Of a stretch of DNA of 64,000 nucleotides, positions 36,801 to 51,300 are shown piece after piece. The DNA comes from Steromphala cineraria (taxonomy: Eukaryota; Mollusca; Gastropoda; Trochida; Trochidae). The stretch spans positions 28,320,171 to 28,384,170 of the forward strand of contig OU744724.1 in assembly GCA_916613615.1 (NCBI GenBank). The letters are read 5' to 3'. A model generated the notes under the pieces. That model worked only from the letters and a program-made list of their open reading frames with translations. It had not been told where the DNA came from and ran no database searches. Numbering within the stretch: the first letter of the stretch is position 1; each line of letters begins with the position of its first letter. The position numbers were made by a program, and so were the translations under genes.

Positions 36801-39800
36801 ATCCATAAAGAAAAATATAGAATTTGTTCAAAATTAAATAAAATACAGAAGTTAAAAAGTGGTCGACGAATGGATGAGATTTAGACATAGGTTATATATA
36901 GGGAAAAGGAAGGTCTTATTCAAATCTTTACAGACAACTGACCGTTATCAATACCACTTAATATAAGTATTTGGCCTGTAGTCTACATCCTGATGAACCC
37001 CTCCATAAAGAAAAATATTGAATTTGTTGAAAATTAAATAAAATACAGAAGTTACAATGTGGTCGACGAATGGATGAGATTTAGACATTGTTCATATAGG
37101 GAAAAGGGAGGTCTTATTCAAATCTTTACAGACAACTGACCGTTATCAATATCACTTAATATAAGTATTTGGCCAGTAGTCCACATCCTGATGAACCCCT
37201 CCATAAAGAAAAATATAGAATTTGTTGAAAATTAAATAAAATACAGAAGTTACAATGTGGTCGACGAATGGATGAGATTTAGACATTGTTCATATAGGGA
37301 AAAGGGAGGTCTTATATAAATGTTTAAAGAAAACTGACCGTTATCAATATCACTTAATATAAGTATTTGGCCTTTAGTCTACATCCTGATGTACCCCTCC
37401 ATAAAGAAAAATACAGAATTTGTTCAAAATTAAATAAAATACAGAAGTTACAAAGTGGTCGACGAATGGATGAGATTTAGACATAGGTTATATAGGGAAA
37501 AGGGAGGTCTTATTGAAATCTTTACAGAAAACTGACCGTTATCAATATCACTATATATAAGTATTTGGCCTTTAGTCTACATCCTGATGTACCCCTCCAT
37601 AAAGAAAAATACAGAATTTGTTCAAAATTAGATAAAATACAGAAGTTACAAAGTGGTCGACGAATGGATGAGATTTAGACATAGGTTATATAGGGAAAAG
37701 GGAGGTCTTATTGAAATCTTTACAGAAAACTGACCGTTAACAATATCACTATACATAAGTATTTGGCCTTTAGTCTACATGCTGATGTACCCCTCGATAA
37801 AGAAAAAAATAGAATTTGTTGGAAATGAAATAGAATATTGAAGTTACAAAGTGGTCGACGAATGGATGAGATTTAGTCATAGGTTATATAGGGAAAAGGG
37901 AGGTCTTATTGAAATCTTTACAGAAAACTGACCGTTATCAATATCACTATATATAAGTATTTGGCCTTTAGTCTACATCCTGATGTACCCCTCCATAAAG
38001 AAAAATACAGAATTTGTTCAAAATTAAATAAAATACAGAAGTTACAATGTGGTCGACGAATGGATGAGATTTAGACATAGGTTATATAGGGAAAAGGGAG
38101 GTCTTATTCAAATCTTCACAAACAACTGACCGTTATCAATATCACTTAATATAAGTATTTGGCATTTAGTCTACATCCTGATGTTCCCCTCCATAAAGAA
38201 AAATATAGAATTTGTTGGAAATGAAATAGAATATTGAAGTTAAGAAGTGGTCGACGAATGGATGAGATTTAGACATTGCTTATATAGGGGGAAAGGAAGG
38301 TCTTATTCAAATCTTTACAGACAACTGACCGTTATCAATATCACTATATATAAGTATTTTGCCTTTAGTCTACATCCTGATGTACCCCTCCATAAAGAAA
38401 AATATAGAATTTGTTCAAAATTAAATAAAATACAGAAGTTAAAAAGTGGTCGACGAATGGATGAGATTTAGATATAGGTTATATAGGGAAAAGGGAGGTC
38501 TTATTCAAATCTTTACAGACAACTGACCGTTATCAATGTCACTCAATACAAGTATTTGGCCTGTAGTCTACATCCTGATGAACCCCTCCATAAAGAAAAA
38601 TATTGAATTTGTTGAAAATTAAATAAAATACAGAAGTTACAATGTGGTCGACGAATGGATGAGATTTAGACATTGTTCATATAGGGAAAAGGGAGGTCTT
38701 ATTCAAATCTTTACAGACAACTGACCGTTATCAATATCACTTAATATAAGTATTTGGCCAGTAGTCCACATCCTGATGAACCCCTCCATAAAGAAAAATA
38801 TAGAATTTGTTGAAAATTAAATAAAATACAGAAGTTACAATGTGGTCGACGAATGGATGAGATTTAGACATTGTTCATATAGGGAAAAGGGAGGTCTTAT
38901 ATAAATGTTTAAAGAAAACTGACCGTTATCAATATCACTTAATATAAGTATTTGGCCTTTAGTCTACATCCTGATGTACCCCTCCATAAAGAAAAATACA
39001 GAATTTGTTCAAAATTAAATAAAATACAGAAGTTACAAAGTGGTCGACGAATGGATGAGATTTAGACATAGGTTATATAGGGAAAAGGGAGGTCTTATTG
39101 AAATCTTTACAGAAAACTGACCGTTATCAATATCACTATATATAAGTATTTGGCCTTTAGTCTACATCCTGATGTACCCCTCCATAAAGAAAAATACAGA
39201 ATTTGTTCAAAATTAGATAAAATACAGAAGTTACAAAGTGGTCGACGAATGGATGAGATTTAGACATAGGTTATATAGGGAAAAGGGAGGTCTTATTGAA
39301 ATCTTTACAGAAAACTGACCGTTAACAATATCACTATACATAAGTATTTGGCCTTTAGTCTACATGCTGATGTACCCCTCGATAAAGAAAAAAATAGAAT
39401 TTGTTGGAAATGAAATAGAATATTGAAGTTACAAAGTGGTCGACGAATGGATGAGATTTAGTCATAGGTTATATAGGGAAAAGGGAGGTCTTATTGAAAT
39501 CTTTACAGAAAACTGACCGTTATCAATATCACTATATATAAGTATTTGGCCTTTAGTCTACATCCTGATGTACCCCTCCATAAAGAAAAATACAGAATTT
39601 GTTCAAAATTAAATAAAATACAGAAGTTACAATGTGGTCGACGAATGGATGAGATTTAGACATAGGTTATATAGGGAAAAGGGAGGTCTTATTCAAATCT
39701 TCACAAACAACTGACCGTTATCAATATCACTTAATATAAGTATTTGGCATTTAGTCTACATCCTGATGTTCCCCTCCATAAAGAAAAATATAGAATTTGT

Positions 39801-41510
39801 TGGAAATGAAATAGAATATTGAAGTTAAGAAGTGGTCGACGAATGGATGAGATTTAGACATTGCTTATATAGGGGGAAAGGAAGGTCTTATTCAAATCTT
39901 TACAGACAACTGACCGTTATCAATATCACTATATATAAGTATTTTGCCTTTAGTCTACATCCTGATGTACCCCTCCATAAAGAAAAATATAGAATTTGTT
40001 CAAAATTAAATAAAATACAGAAGTTAAAAAGTGGTCGACGAATGGATGAGATTTAGATATAGGTTATATAGGGAAAAGGGAGGTCTTATTCAAATCTTTA
40101 AAGACAACTGACCGTTATCAATATCACTTAATATAAGTATTTGTCCTGTAGTCTACATCCTGATGTACCCATCCATAAAGAAAAATATAGAATTTGTTGA
40201 AAATTAAATAAAATACAGAAGTTACATTGTGGTCGACGAATGGATGAGATTTAGACATTGCTTATATAGGGGGAAAGGGAGGTCTTATTCAAATATTTAC
40301 AGAAAACTGACCGTTATCAATATCACTATATATAAGTATTTGGCCTTTAGTCTACATCCTGATGTTCCCCTCCATAAAGAAAAATATAGACTTTGTTGGA
40401 AATGAAATAGAATATTGAAGTTAAGAAGTGGTCGACGAATGGATGAGATTTAGACATTGCTTGTATAGGGGGAAAGGGAGGTCTTATTCAAATCTTTACA
40501 GACAACTGACCGTTATCAATATCACTATATATAAGTATTTGGCCTTTAGTCTACATCCTGATGTACCCCTCGATAAAGAGAATAATAGAATTTGTTGGAA
40601 ATGAAATAGAATATTGAAGTTACAAAGTGGTCGACGAATGGATGAGATTTAGTCATAGCTTATATAGGGAAAAGGGAGGTCTTATTCAAATCTTCACAAA
40701 CAACTGACCGTTATCAATATCACTTAATATAAGTATTTGGCCTTTAATCTACATCCTGATGTACACCGCCCTAAAGAAAGAAATAGAATTTGTTAAAAAT
40801 TAAATAAAATACAGAAGTTACAAAGTGGTCGACGAATGGATGAGATTTAGACATAGGTTATATAGGGAAAAGGGGGGTCTTATTCAAATGTTTACAGAAA
40901 ACTGACCGTTATCAATATCACTATACATAAGTATTTGGCCTTTAGTCTACATCCTGATGTACCCCTCGATAAAGAAAAAAATAGAATTTGTTGGAAATGA
41001 AATAGAATATTGAAGTTACAAAGTGGTCGACGAATGGATGAGATTTAGACATAGCTTATATAGGGGGAAAGGGAGGTCTTATTCAAATCTTTACAGAAAA
41101 CTGACCGTTATCAATATCACTATATATAAGTATTTGGCCTGTAGTCTACATCCTGATGTACCCCTCCATAAAGGAAAATATAGAATTTGTAGAAAATTAA
41201 ATAAAATACAGAAGTTACAAAGTGGTCGACGAATGGATGAGATTTAGACATTTAGTCTTTAGCTTACATCCTGAAGTACCTTTTCATAAAGAAAAATATA
41301 GAATATGTTGAAAATTAAATAAGATACAGAAATTACAAAAGTGGTCGAGGAATGGATGAGATTCAGACATTTAGTCTTCAGCTTTCATCCTGAAGTACCT
41401 TTTCATAAAGAAAAATATAGAATATGTTTAAAATTAAATAAGATACAGAAATTACAAAAGTGGTCGACGAATGGATGAGATTTAGACATTGGTTATATAT
41501 GAAAAAGGGA
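30870..41510 (+). repeat. Left arm: ~198-bp tandem array, about 50 units
   Basis: The landmark GTGGTCGACGAATGGATGAG recurs about every 198 bp (for example near 31113, 31311, 31508 and 31708). Units also share 'gaccgttatcaatatcac' and 'agtctacatcctgatgta'. Outermost units (30870-31100) are strongly diverged, and the innermost (41240-41480) are shortened to about 120 bp. Two adjacent near-identical blocks of eight units (about 1,585 bp) span roughly 36920-40090, a recent higher-order duplication. Open frames of about 74 codons inside units reflect the 3n unit length. Confidence 0.93.
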
Positions 41511-43870
41511 CGTCTAGACAAAGGAGACATTCCTTCTTGTCCGTCGGCTTGATGGAAGGGGAAATTGATGGCAGTATGAACGTCCTCCCGCGTTTGTTGG
41601 CGCTTTGGTTCTCGCAGATATGAAATCTGTTGCAAGACTGTATCAAACCCGTGATCCTTCTTGTGAAGGACGGCAATAATGGCTGCGAGGTTCATGTATG
41701 GAAGAGGCCTTAACCCCTCGCAAAATGCCACGTACAACTTACATTTTGCCCGGGGTTGCCGGAAGGTCACCCTGCCAGAACACTGCACTCATTCTGTCAC
41801 CATGAGGGGTGGTGAATGAACTCTTTTGGCATCCTGATGTGGTGGCCGCAAATCTCCTCCCGAACGTGATCGTTCAAGGCTATCTGAAGAGGTCGGAGAT
41901 GGAGTCTAGAGCTGACGTCAAGAGCCCTAGGAGGCGTTGCCACTGCCGGAGCATGAGAGACTCGCGAAACGCCTGCGCTAGCAATTTCTTGTAGCGTCCC
42001 ATCCGTTTTTCCGTGACAAGGGTTGGTCCTGAGCAGTGTCCAGCAAGACGCCTAGGAAGACGAGTGATGTAGTTGGTACAAGATCCGACTTGTCTGAGTT
42101 GACGAGCCAACCCAGGCGTCTGAACAGATTGATTACAAAGTCTCCTTGTATCGAAAGAACAGATGGGAAGTGATGATTGCTGAACACGTCGCCCAGATAC
42201 ATTGCAAATTGCATGTCGTGCTTGTGCAAGAACTGAACGACGGCCTGGTCCGAGTGAACAGCCATGGTGCTGTTGAGATTCCGAACGGTAGGACGCTCCA
42301 TTGGAAGTGACGTCCCGCCAGAACGAAAGGGAGATACTTGCAAACCACGGGGTAGCCCCGTAAGACGGCCTCCTACTGGCCTGTCCCTGCCCATCACAAA
42401 TTTGCTTTGCTTTGAGATTGATTGGGACCCTTACCTGGACGCCCCCCTTCATGAAAGGAAAAGCCGTCGGTCCTACGACTTGCCGGCGATTCAGGCGAGC
42501 TCCGTATAGGTCTTTAGGCATTGCTGTGCCTATGGAGGAGACCCTGCCACCTCCAGGTGTTAAGCGGTTGGTTAGCTCTTGTTGGGTCTCGTGCCTATGT
42601 CGCAGCGCTTCTGCGACCTGCCCATCAAAGAGCGTCGCTGACATTCCTGGGGCATTTCTGAAACGAGAGCACATCTTTGCAGGGAGATTGGTGTGCGACA
42701 GAAACCAATCTTGTTTCAGATTGGTGATCTCTGCTGACATTTTGGAGGCGCTCAACGTTATCTGGGCCAGGTTCCCTGCCACAGAACCCAAACGCCGATA
42801 CAATGTCTACGCACCAATCCCATTCCCGCCTCCTTGGCGAAGTCGCTCATGACTTGGCAGGCATGGGCGACTGAGTTTGCCATCCCCAACATGCTTCAGG
42901 CTTCCTTGACCAGGTGGGACAAGTGGCCGTCAGACACCAAGTGGGCGATGATGTCCTCATCACTCAGAGAGAAAGATGGGTGGTGAAGCGACTGGGAGTC
43001 CCGACCTCTGGCGATCAGTGATCACTAGAGGCGGGAGAAGACAGTCCAGAGCTGCCGAGGAGACATGAGTCTCATGATCCTTGCCTGCTGCCAGGAAGAG
43101 ACACACTGTGCTGACTCCCTATTTCCTCTTTCCGCACCTTCTTGGTCTGAGAGCATTCCTCACCTGTCTCCTGAAATTTGACCTGACACCAGTCTACAAT
43201 GGCGCCCATGTGCTCGACCTGGACATGCGCCTCCTCATCCCGTGAGCCGCCAGAGGAGGAAGACAGCAGAGTGAAGACACTACTTGCTTCTGTCCTCCAC
43301 CTCGGAGCCTGGTGAGGAAGGCTCAAACACTTCAGTAGAAGATGGATGGGGAGGTGATCCCTCCTGTCAGATCCTGTGGAAACAGAGATTGACCCAGTCT
43401 CGACCTGCTGTGAAGGGCGAACGCTGATCAGAGACTGTACCATGTCCAGAAACAAAAGCCAGGATGTTGTCCTTGAACGCATCCTGGTTGAAAACCATAG
43501 TTGACGGCGCCTTGGCGTGCTTCTCTCTTTTGGACTTTTTGGTCCTCCCGTGGCGACTTGCCTTCTGTTGGGGATCAGCAGGCAGGCGAGTCTGAAATTC
43601 CCTAGGGACAAACCCTAGTGGGGGAGCGCCAGCGGATCCTGTGGAGTTGCATCTTGGCGACGCAACCGCCCAGGAACCAGGGAGGAGATTTCCTCAAACT
43701 CTGTGGCGTCCTCAGAGATAATGGGGGGGCACCACGGAGGTCGTCATCAAGGAGTTAGCACTCAGCTTCTTTGCCCTAGAGCGCTGGTGGAAGAGCCAGA
43801 CTCAAGGTGAGCCAAGTCGCACGGGATCAAATCCATCCCAAATCTTTAAAGATGCTGTATCATACTTGCA
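41510..43870 (-). pseudogene. Decayed DIRS/Ngaro-like retrotransposon in the loop
   Basis: GC-rich sequence with several minus-strand frames. A Gag-like stretch (about 42803-42400) includes LTPGGGRVSSIGTAMPKDLY. Reverse transcriptase remnants follow: FVLAGRHFQWSVLPFGIS then TAPWLFTR (about 42345-42240), and after a frameshift QFAMYLGDVFSNHH and NSDKSDLVPTTSLVFLGVLL (about 42230-42030). FG-S-TAP and the KSDLVP..FLG motif suggest the tyrosine-recombinase retrotransposon RT clade. The catalytic YxDD reads YLGD, frames are broken, and Gag and RT abut without the normal intervening sequence. It is inactive and internally deleted. A recombinase domain was not recognised. Confidence 0.5.
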
Positions 43871-45300
43871 AGCGGTTCAGGATGAAACTTAGCTATTGAG
43901 AAATGAAATACATCACTTTGTAGAAAAATCTTTCGTCGAAATTTTGATACCATATTTAGATTGTTTAATCAAAAATAACATACTTATTTCGACACTTCAA
44001 GCACAACAACGAATACCTAATTTGGAGAAAAAGAATATAAAATCTAGTAGAGCGCGACAAAGACGGTTTTCAAGCGTACAATTAGAAACAGGAAGTTGTG
44101 AAATGGTCACACTTGATTCGCCCTAATGTTGACTACCGTTTCGGTATTTTTTGGTAAATTATTTCCTATTCGATTTCCTCAAGGTTGGTCGCTAAATTTT
44201 TCTAAAAATACAACGTATACATTAAAAATACTTTTAAAATATTGCAAGTATGATTTAGCATCTTTAAGAGGAGAGCACCTGGAGCGCCTCGACCACTAGC
44301 ATGATATGCAAGTCCAATGAAACAAGGGGAGCACGTCCAAGACGTCTCCCACAAGTTCCAGTCTAAACAGGAGAGGAGAGAGCGCCTGGAAGGCCTCGTC
44401 CTAACCCGAAAGCAAGTCCAATGAAACAAGGGGAGTACGTCCAAGACGACTCAACCACTAGTTCCAGTCCAAACAGGAAAGAAGAGAGCGCCTGGAACGC
44501 CTCGACCTAACCTGTAAGAGCCTGAAGAGACATGCACAACCCAAGATTAGTGAAGCGGGGAGAGCCTCTTGAGCGACTTGCCCGCTAACCGATCGCCACC
44601 TGAAGGGCAGGCACAAATCCAAGGTGGACATGAAGAGTGCGAGCGCCTGGTGCGCCTCACCTTCCGTCCCGAGAGCCTAAGCGTCAGACGCCTACCAATC
44701 GACAGGGACGCTCCTCTGAGTTAAGAGAGAGAGACACGAGCCCGAGGGGCGCCCAAGCGCACAGGCACCCGTCCAAGCAAGCACCTACTTTGATAGTAAG
44801 TGCCTGAAGCATTCAACAGCACGCAAAGTATGTGGCGACCAAGGAGAGAAACCGGGCCACCGCCCGTCACTTGCCCTGTACGTTCAGCCCGACCGAAGTT
44901 GACACAACACGCAGCAAATCTGCCCTAAGTTGACACAGCCGCTGTGTCAACAGAACACCTTCCGAATACACAGTATTCAACCCAAGGATTGAATACTCAA
45001 TAGGGAAAGAAGATAAAGAGAGAACAGTCAAGAATTCCTGAATATGTTAAATAGCTGAACACAATCAGGGAACAGAAACACGTCTGAAAACCAATGACTC
45101 TGTAATGTGAATGAAGCTGATTGGTTGACAGGTTACGCAACCTAGTGGGCTAGTGACGGGCGGGTAACTCTAATTGCTCTGAGTAATGATGTATCATTTC
45201 ATCTGTGGGAATGAGTCAATTATATGTTATATGGATAACAAGGCTAAGGTCACTTGTTCGAGGTTAGTATCTAAATAATATGTAAAGATAATGTGATGTA
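43871..45300. repeat. Loop segment with ~115-bp tandem repeats and palindromes
   Basis: Around 44250-44560 a GC-rich unit recurs about every 115 bp (gcgcctggaacgcctcgacc, gcaagtccaatgaaacaagg, gtccaagacg). A 23-bp palindrome lies at 44929-44951 (GTTGACACAGC, one base, GCTGTGTCAAC). The 12-mer CCGCCCGTCACT (44860-44871) recurs inverted at 45152-45163. These may be untranslated or terminal parts of the retrotransposon. No gene was recognised. Confidence 0.55.
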
Positions 45301-48300
45301 TATAAAGATATACCGAATTGTTAGTTGTCTATAAAGGTTTAAAGTAGACCAATCTTTTCTATCAATATTAACACTGTCTTAATCTCATCCACTTGTTGGC
45401 CACTGTGTAACTTGTGTACCTTTCATTTTCATTTTTCGGTATATTCTACATTTTCCTTTTTGTTGGGGTAGCTCAGCATGTAGGCTAAAGACCAAATACT
45501 TATAGTTAGTGCTATCGAAAATGGCCCATGTTTATAAAGATTTAAAGTACACCCCCTTGTTCCCTATATAGCAATGTCAAAATCTCATCCACTCGCCGAC
45601 CACCTTGTAGCTTCTGTTTCTTGTTTAATTTTTCATCATATTCTATATTTTTCTTTATGGAGAGGTACATCAGGATGTAGACGAAAGATCAAATACATAT
45701 ATTAAGTGATATTGATAACGGTCAGTTGCCTGTAAAGATTTAAAGGGGACCTCCCTGTTTCCCTATATAGCAATTTCTAAATCTCATCCATTCGTCGACC
45801 ACTTTGTAACCTCTGTATCTTATTTAATTTTCAACATATTCTATATTTTCCTTTATGGAGTTGTGCTTGAGGATGTAGGCTAAAGACCAGATACTTATAT
45901 TTGGTGACATCGAGAATGGTCAGTTGTCTGTAAACATTTCAAGGAGACCCCCTCTTTTCCCCTATTTAAGCAATGTCTAAATCTCATCCACTCGTTGACC
46001 ACTTTGTAACTATTGTATATTGCTTAATTTTCGTCATATTCTATATTTTCATTTATGGAGGAGTACTTCAGGATGTAGGATAAAGACCAAATACTTAAAT
46101 TGAGTGACATCGAGAATGGTTAGTTGTCTGTAAAGATTTAATGGGGACCCCCTGTTTCTCTATATAAGCAATGTCTAAATCTCATCCATTCGTCGACCAC
46201 TTTGTAACTGCTGTATCTTATTTAATATTTAACATATTCTATATTTTTCTTCATGGAAAGGTACTTTAGGATGTAGGCTAAAGATCAAATACTTATATTA
46301 AGTGATACTGATAACTGTCATTTGCTTGCAAAGATTTAAAGGGGACCCCTGTTTCTCTATATAAGCAACGTCTAAATCTCATCCATTCGTTGACCACTTA
46401 GTATCTTCTGTATTTTATTTAATGTTCAACAAATTCTACATTTTTCTTTATGGAGGGGAACATCAGGATGTAGACTAAAGGCCAAATACTTATATTGAGT
46501 GACATTGATAACGGTCAGTTGTCTGTAAAGATTTGAATAAGACCTCCCTTTCCCCCTATATAAGCAATGTCTAAATCTCATCCATTCGTCGACCACTTTA
46601 TAACTTCTGTATTTTATTTAATTTTTAACAAATTTTATATTTTTCTTTATATATGGGAACATCAGGATGTAGACTAAAGGCCAAATACTTATATATAGCG
46701 ATATTGATAACAGTCAGTTTTCTATAAAGATTTGAATAAGACCTCCCTTTTCCCTATATAAGCTATGTCTAAATCTCATCCATTCGTCGACCACTTTGTA
46801 ACTTCTGTATTTTATTAAATTTTCAACAAATTCTACATTTTTCTTTATGGACGGGTACATCAGGATGTAGACTAAAGGCCAAATACTTATATTGAGTGAC
46901 ATTGATAACGGTCAGTTGTCTGTAAAGATTTGAATAAGACCTCCCTTTTCCCCTATATAAGCAATGTCTAAATCTCATCCATTCGTCGACCACTTTGTAA
47001 CTTCTGTACTTTATTTTATTTTCAACAAATTCTATATTTTTCTTCATGGAGGGGTACATAAGGATGTAGACGTAAGGCCAAAGACTTATATTGAGTGATA
47101 TTGATAATGGTCAGATGCCTGTAAAGATTTAAAAGGGACCCTCTTTTCCGATATATTAGTAATGTCTAAATCTCATCCATTCGTCAACCACTTAGTAACT
47201 TCTGTATTTTATTTAATTTTCAACAAATTCTATATTTTTCTTCATGGAGGGGTACATCAGGATGTAGACTAAAGGCCAAATACTTATATATAGTGATATT
47301 GATAACGGTCAGTTTTCTGTAAAGATTTGAATAAGACCTCCCTTTTCCCTATATAAGCTATGTCTAAATCTCATCCATTCGTCGACCACTTTGTAACTTC
47401 TGTATTTTATTTAATTTTCAATACATTCTATATTTTTCTTCATGGAGGGGTACATCAGGATGTAGACAAAAGGCCAAATACTTATATTTAGTAATATTGA
47501 TAACGGTCAGTTGTCTGGAAAGATTTAATGGGGACCCCCTGTTTCTCTATATAAGAAATGTCTAAATCTCATCCATTCGTCGACCACTTTGTAACTGCTG
47601 TATCTTATTTAATATTCAACATATTCTATATTTTTCTTCATGGAGGGGTACTTTAGGATGTAGGCTAAAGATCAAATACTTATATTAAGTGATACTGATA
47701 ACGGTCATTTGCTTGCAAAGATTTAAAGGGGACCCCTGTTTCTCTATATAAGCAATGTCTAAATCTCATCCATTCGTCGACCACTTTGTAACTTCTGTAT
47801 TTTATTTAATTTTCAATACATTCTATATTTTTCTTCATGGAGGGGTACATCAGGATGTAGACTAAAGGCCAAATACTTATATTTAGTAATATTGATAACG
47901 GTCAGTTGCCTGTAAAGATTTGAATGAGACCTCCCTTTTCCCCTATATAAGCAATGTCTAAATCTCATCCATTCGTCGACCACTTTGTAACTTCTGTATT
48001 TTATTTTAGTTCCAACACATTCTATATTTTTCTTTATGGAGGGGTACTTCAGGATGTAGGCTAAAGATCAAATACTTATATATAGTGATATTGATAACGG
48101 TCAGTTGCCTGCAAAGATTTAAAGGGGACCCCCTGTTTCTCTATATAAGCAATGTCTAAATCTCATCCATTCGTCGACCACTTTGTAACTTCTGTATCTT
48201 ATTCAATTTTCGACATATTCTATATTTTTCTTTATGTGGGGGTAACTTTGGATATAAGCTGAAGTCCAGATACTTACATTAAGTGATACTGATAACGGTC

Positions 48301-51300
48301 AGTTGCCTGCAAAGATTTAAAGGGGACCCCTGTTTCTCTATATAAGCAATGTCTAAATCTCATCCATTCGTCGACCACTTTGTAACTTCTGTATATAAGT
48401 TAATTTTCGACATGTTCTATATTTTTCTTTATGGAGGGGTACTTCAGGATGTAGGCTACAGACCAAATACTTATATTGAGTGATATTGATAACGGTCAGT
48501 TGTCTGGAAAGATTTAATGGGGACCCCCTGTTTCTCTATATAAGCAATGTCTAAATCTCATCCATTCGTCGACCACTTTGTAACTGCTGTATCTTATTTA
48601 ATATTCAACATATTCTATATTTTTCTTCATGGAGGGGTACTTTAGGATGTAGGCTAAAGATCAAATACTTATATTAAGTGATACTGATAACGGTTAGTTG
48701 CCTGCAAAGATTTAAAGGGGACCCCCTGTTTCTCTATATAAGCAATGTCTAAATCTCATCCATTCGTCGACCACTTTGTAACTTCTGTATTTTATTTAAT
48801 TTTCAACAAATTCTATATTTTTCTGCATGGAGGGGTACATAAGGATGTAGACTAAAGGCCAAATACTTATATTGAGTGATATTGATAATGGTCAGATGCC
48901 TGTAAAGATTTAAAAGGGACCCTCTTTTCCGCTATAATAGTAATGTCTAAATCTCATCCATTCGTCAACCACTTAGTAACTTCTGTATTTTATTTAATTT
49001 TCAACAAATTCTATATTTTTCTTTATGGAGGGGAACGTCAGGATGTAGACTCAAGGCCAAATACTAAGTCTTATATTAAGTGATATTGATAACGGTCAGT
49101 TTTCTGTAAAGATTTGAATAAGACCTCCCTTTTCCCTATATAAGCTATGTCTAAATCTCATCCATTCGTCGACCACTTTGTAACTTCTGTATTTTATTTA
49201 ATTTTCAATACATTCTATATTTTTCTTCATGGAGGGGTACATCAGGATGTAGACTAAAGGCCAAATACTTATATTTAGTAATATTGATAACGGTCAGTTG
49301 CCTGTAAAGATTTGAATGAGACCTCCCTTTTCCCCTATATAAGCAATGTCTAAATCTCATCCATTCGTCGACCACTTTGTAACTTCTGTATTTTATTTTA
49401 TTTCCAACACATTCTATATTTTTCTTTATGGAGGGGTACATCAGGATGTAGGCTAAAGATCAAATACTTATATATAGTGATATTGATAACGGTCAGTTGC
49501 CTGCAAAGATTTAAAGGGGACCCCCTGTTTCTCTATATAAGCAATGTCTAAATCTCATCCATTCGTCGACCACTTTGTAACTGCTGTATCTTATTTAATA
49601 TTCAACATATTCTATATTTTTCTTCATGGAGGGGTCCTTTAGGATGTAGGCTAAAGATCAAATACTTATATTAAGTGATACTGATAACGGTCATTTGCTT
49701 GCAAAGATTTAAAGGGGACCCCTGTTTCTCCATATAAGCAATGTCTAAATCTCATCCATTCGTCGACCACTTTGTAACTTCTGTATTTTATTTTATTTTC
49801 AATACATTCTATATTTTTCTTCATGGAGGGGTACATCAGGATGTAGACTAAAGGCCAAATACTTATATTTAGTAATATTGATAACGGTCAGTTGCCTGTA
49901 AAGATTTGAATGAGACCTCCCTTTTCCCCTATATAAGCAATGTCTAAATCTCATCCATTCGTCGACCACTTTGTAACTTCTGTATTTTATTTTATTTCCA
50001 ACACATTCTATATTTTTCTTTATGGAGGGGTACTTCAGGATGTAGGCTAAAGATCAAATACTTATATATAGTGATATTGATAACGGTCAGTTGCCTGCAA
50101 AGATTTAAAGGGGACCCCCTGTTTCTCTATATAAGCAATGTCTAAATCTCATCCATTCGTCGACCACTTTGTAACTGCTGTATCTTATTTAATATTCAAC
50201 ATATTCTATATTTTTCTTCATGGAGGGGTCCTTTAGGATGTAGGCTAAAGATCAAATACTTATATTAAGTGATACTGATAACGGTCATTTGCTTGCAAAG
50301 ATTTAAAGGGGACCCCTGTTTCTCCATATAAGCAATGTCTAAATCTCATCCATTCGTCGACCACTTTGTAACTTCTGTATTTTATTTAATTTTCAACAAA
50401 TTCTACATTTTTCTTCATGGAGGGGTACATCAGGATGTAGACTAAAGGCCAAATACTTGTATTGAGTGACATTGATAACGGTCAGTTGTCTGTAAAGATT
50501 TGAATAAGACCTCCCTTTTCCCCTATATAAACAATGTCTAAATCTCATCCATTCGTCGACCACTTTGTAACTTCTGTATTTCATTTGATTTTCAATACAT
50601 TCTATATTTTTCTTCATGGAGGGGTACATCAGGATGTAGACTCAAGGCCAAATACTTATATTTAGTAATATTGATAACGGTCAGTTGCCTGTAAAGATTT
50701 GAAGGGGACCTCCCTTCCCCCCTATATAAGCAATGTCTAAATCTCATCCATTCGTCGACCACTTTGTAACTTCTGTATTTTATTTAATTTTCAACAAATT
50801 CTATATTTTTCTTCATGGAGGGGTACATCAGGATGTAGACTAAAGGCCAAATACTTATATTGAGTGACATTGATAACGGTCAGTTGTCTGTAAAGATTTG
50901 AATAAGACCTCCCTTTTCCCCTATATAAACAATGTCTAAATCTCATCCATTCGTCGACCACTTTGTAACTTCTGTATTTTATTTAATTTTCAACAAATTC
51001 TATATTTTTCTTTATGGATGGGAACATCAGGATGTAGACTAAAGGCCAAATACTTATATTAAGTGATACTGATAACGGTCAGTTGCCTGCAAAAATTTAA
51101 AGGGGACCCCCTGTTTCTCTATATAAGCAATGTCTAAATCTCATCCATTCGTCGACCACTTTGTAACTTCTGTATATTAGTTAATTTTCGACATGTTCTA
51201 TATTTTTCTTTATGGAGGGGTACTTCAGGATGTAGGCTAAAGACCAAATACTTATATTAAGTGATACTGATAACGGTCAGTTGCCTGCAAAGATTTAAAG

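Noticed and set aside
38247..40056. Pair of identical 74-codon frames, with related ones throughout both foldback arms
   Set aside because: They arise from the 198-bp (3n) unit and a 1,585-bp block duplication; most units carry stops or indels.
42412..42852. 146-codon plus-strand frame in the loop
   Set aside because: It is antisense to the Gag-like retrotransposon remnant, which has recognisable motifs on the minus strand.
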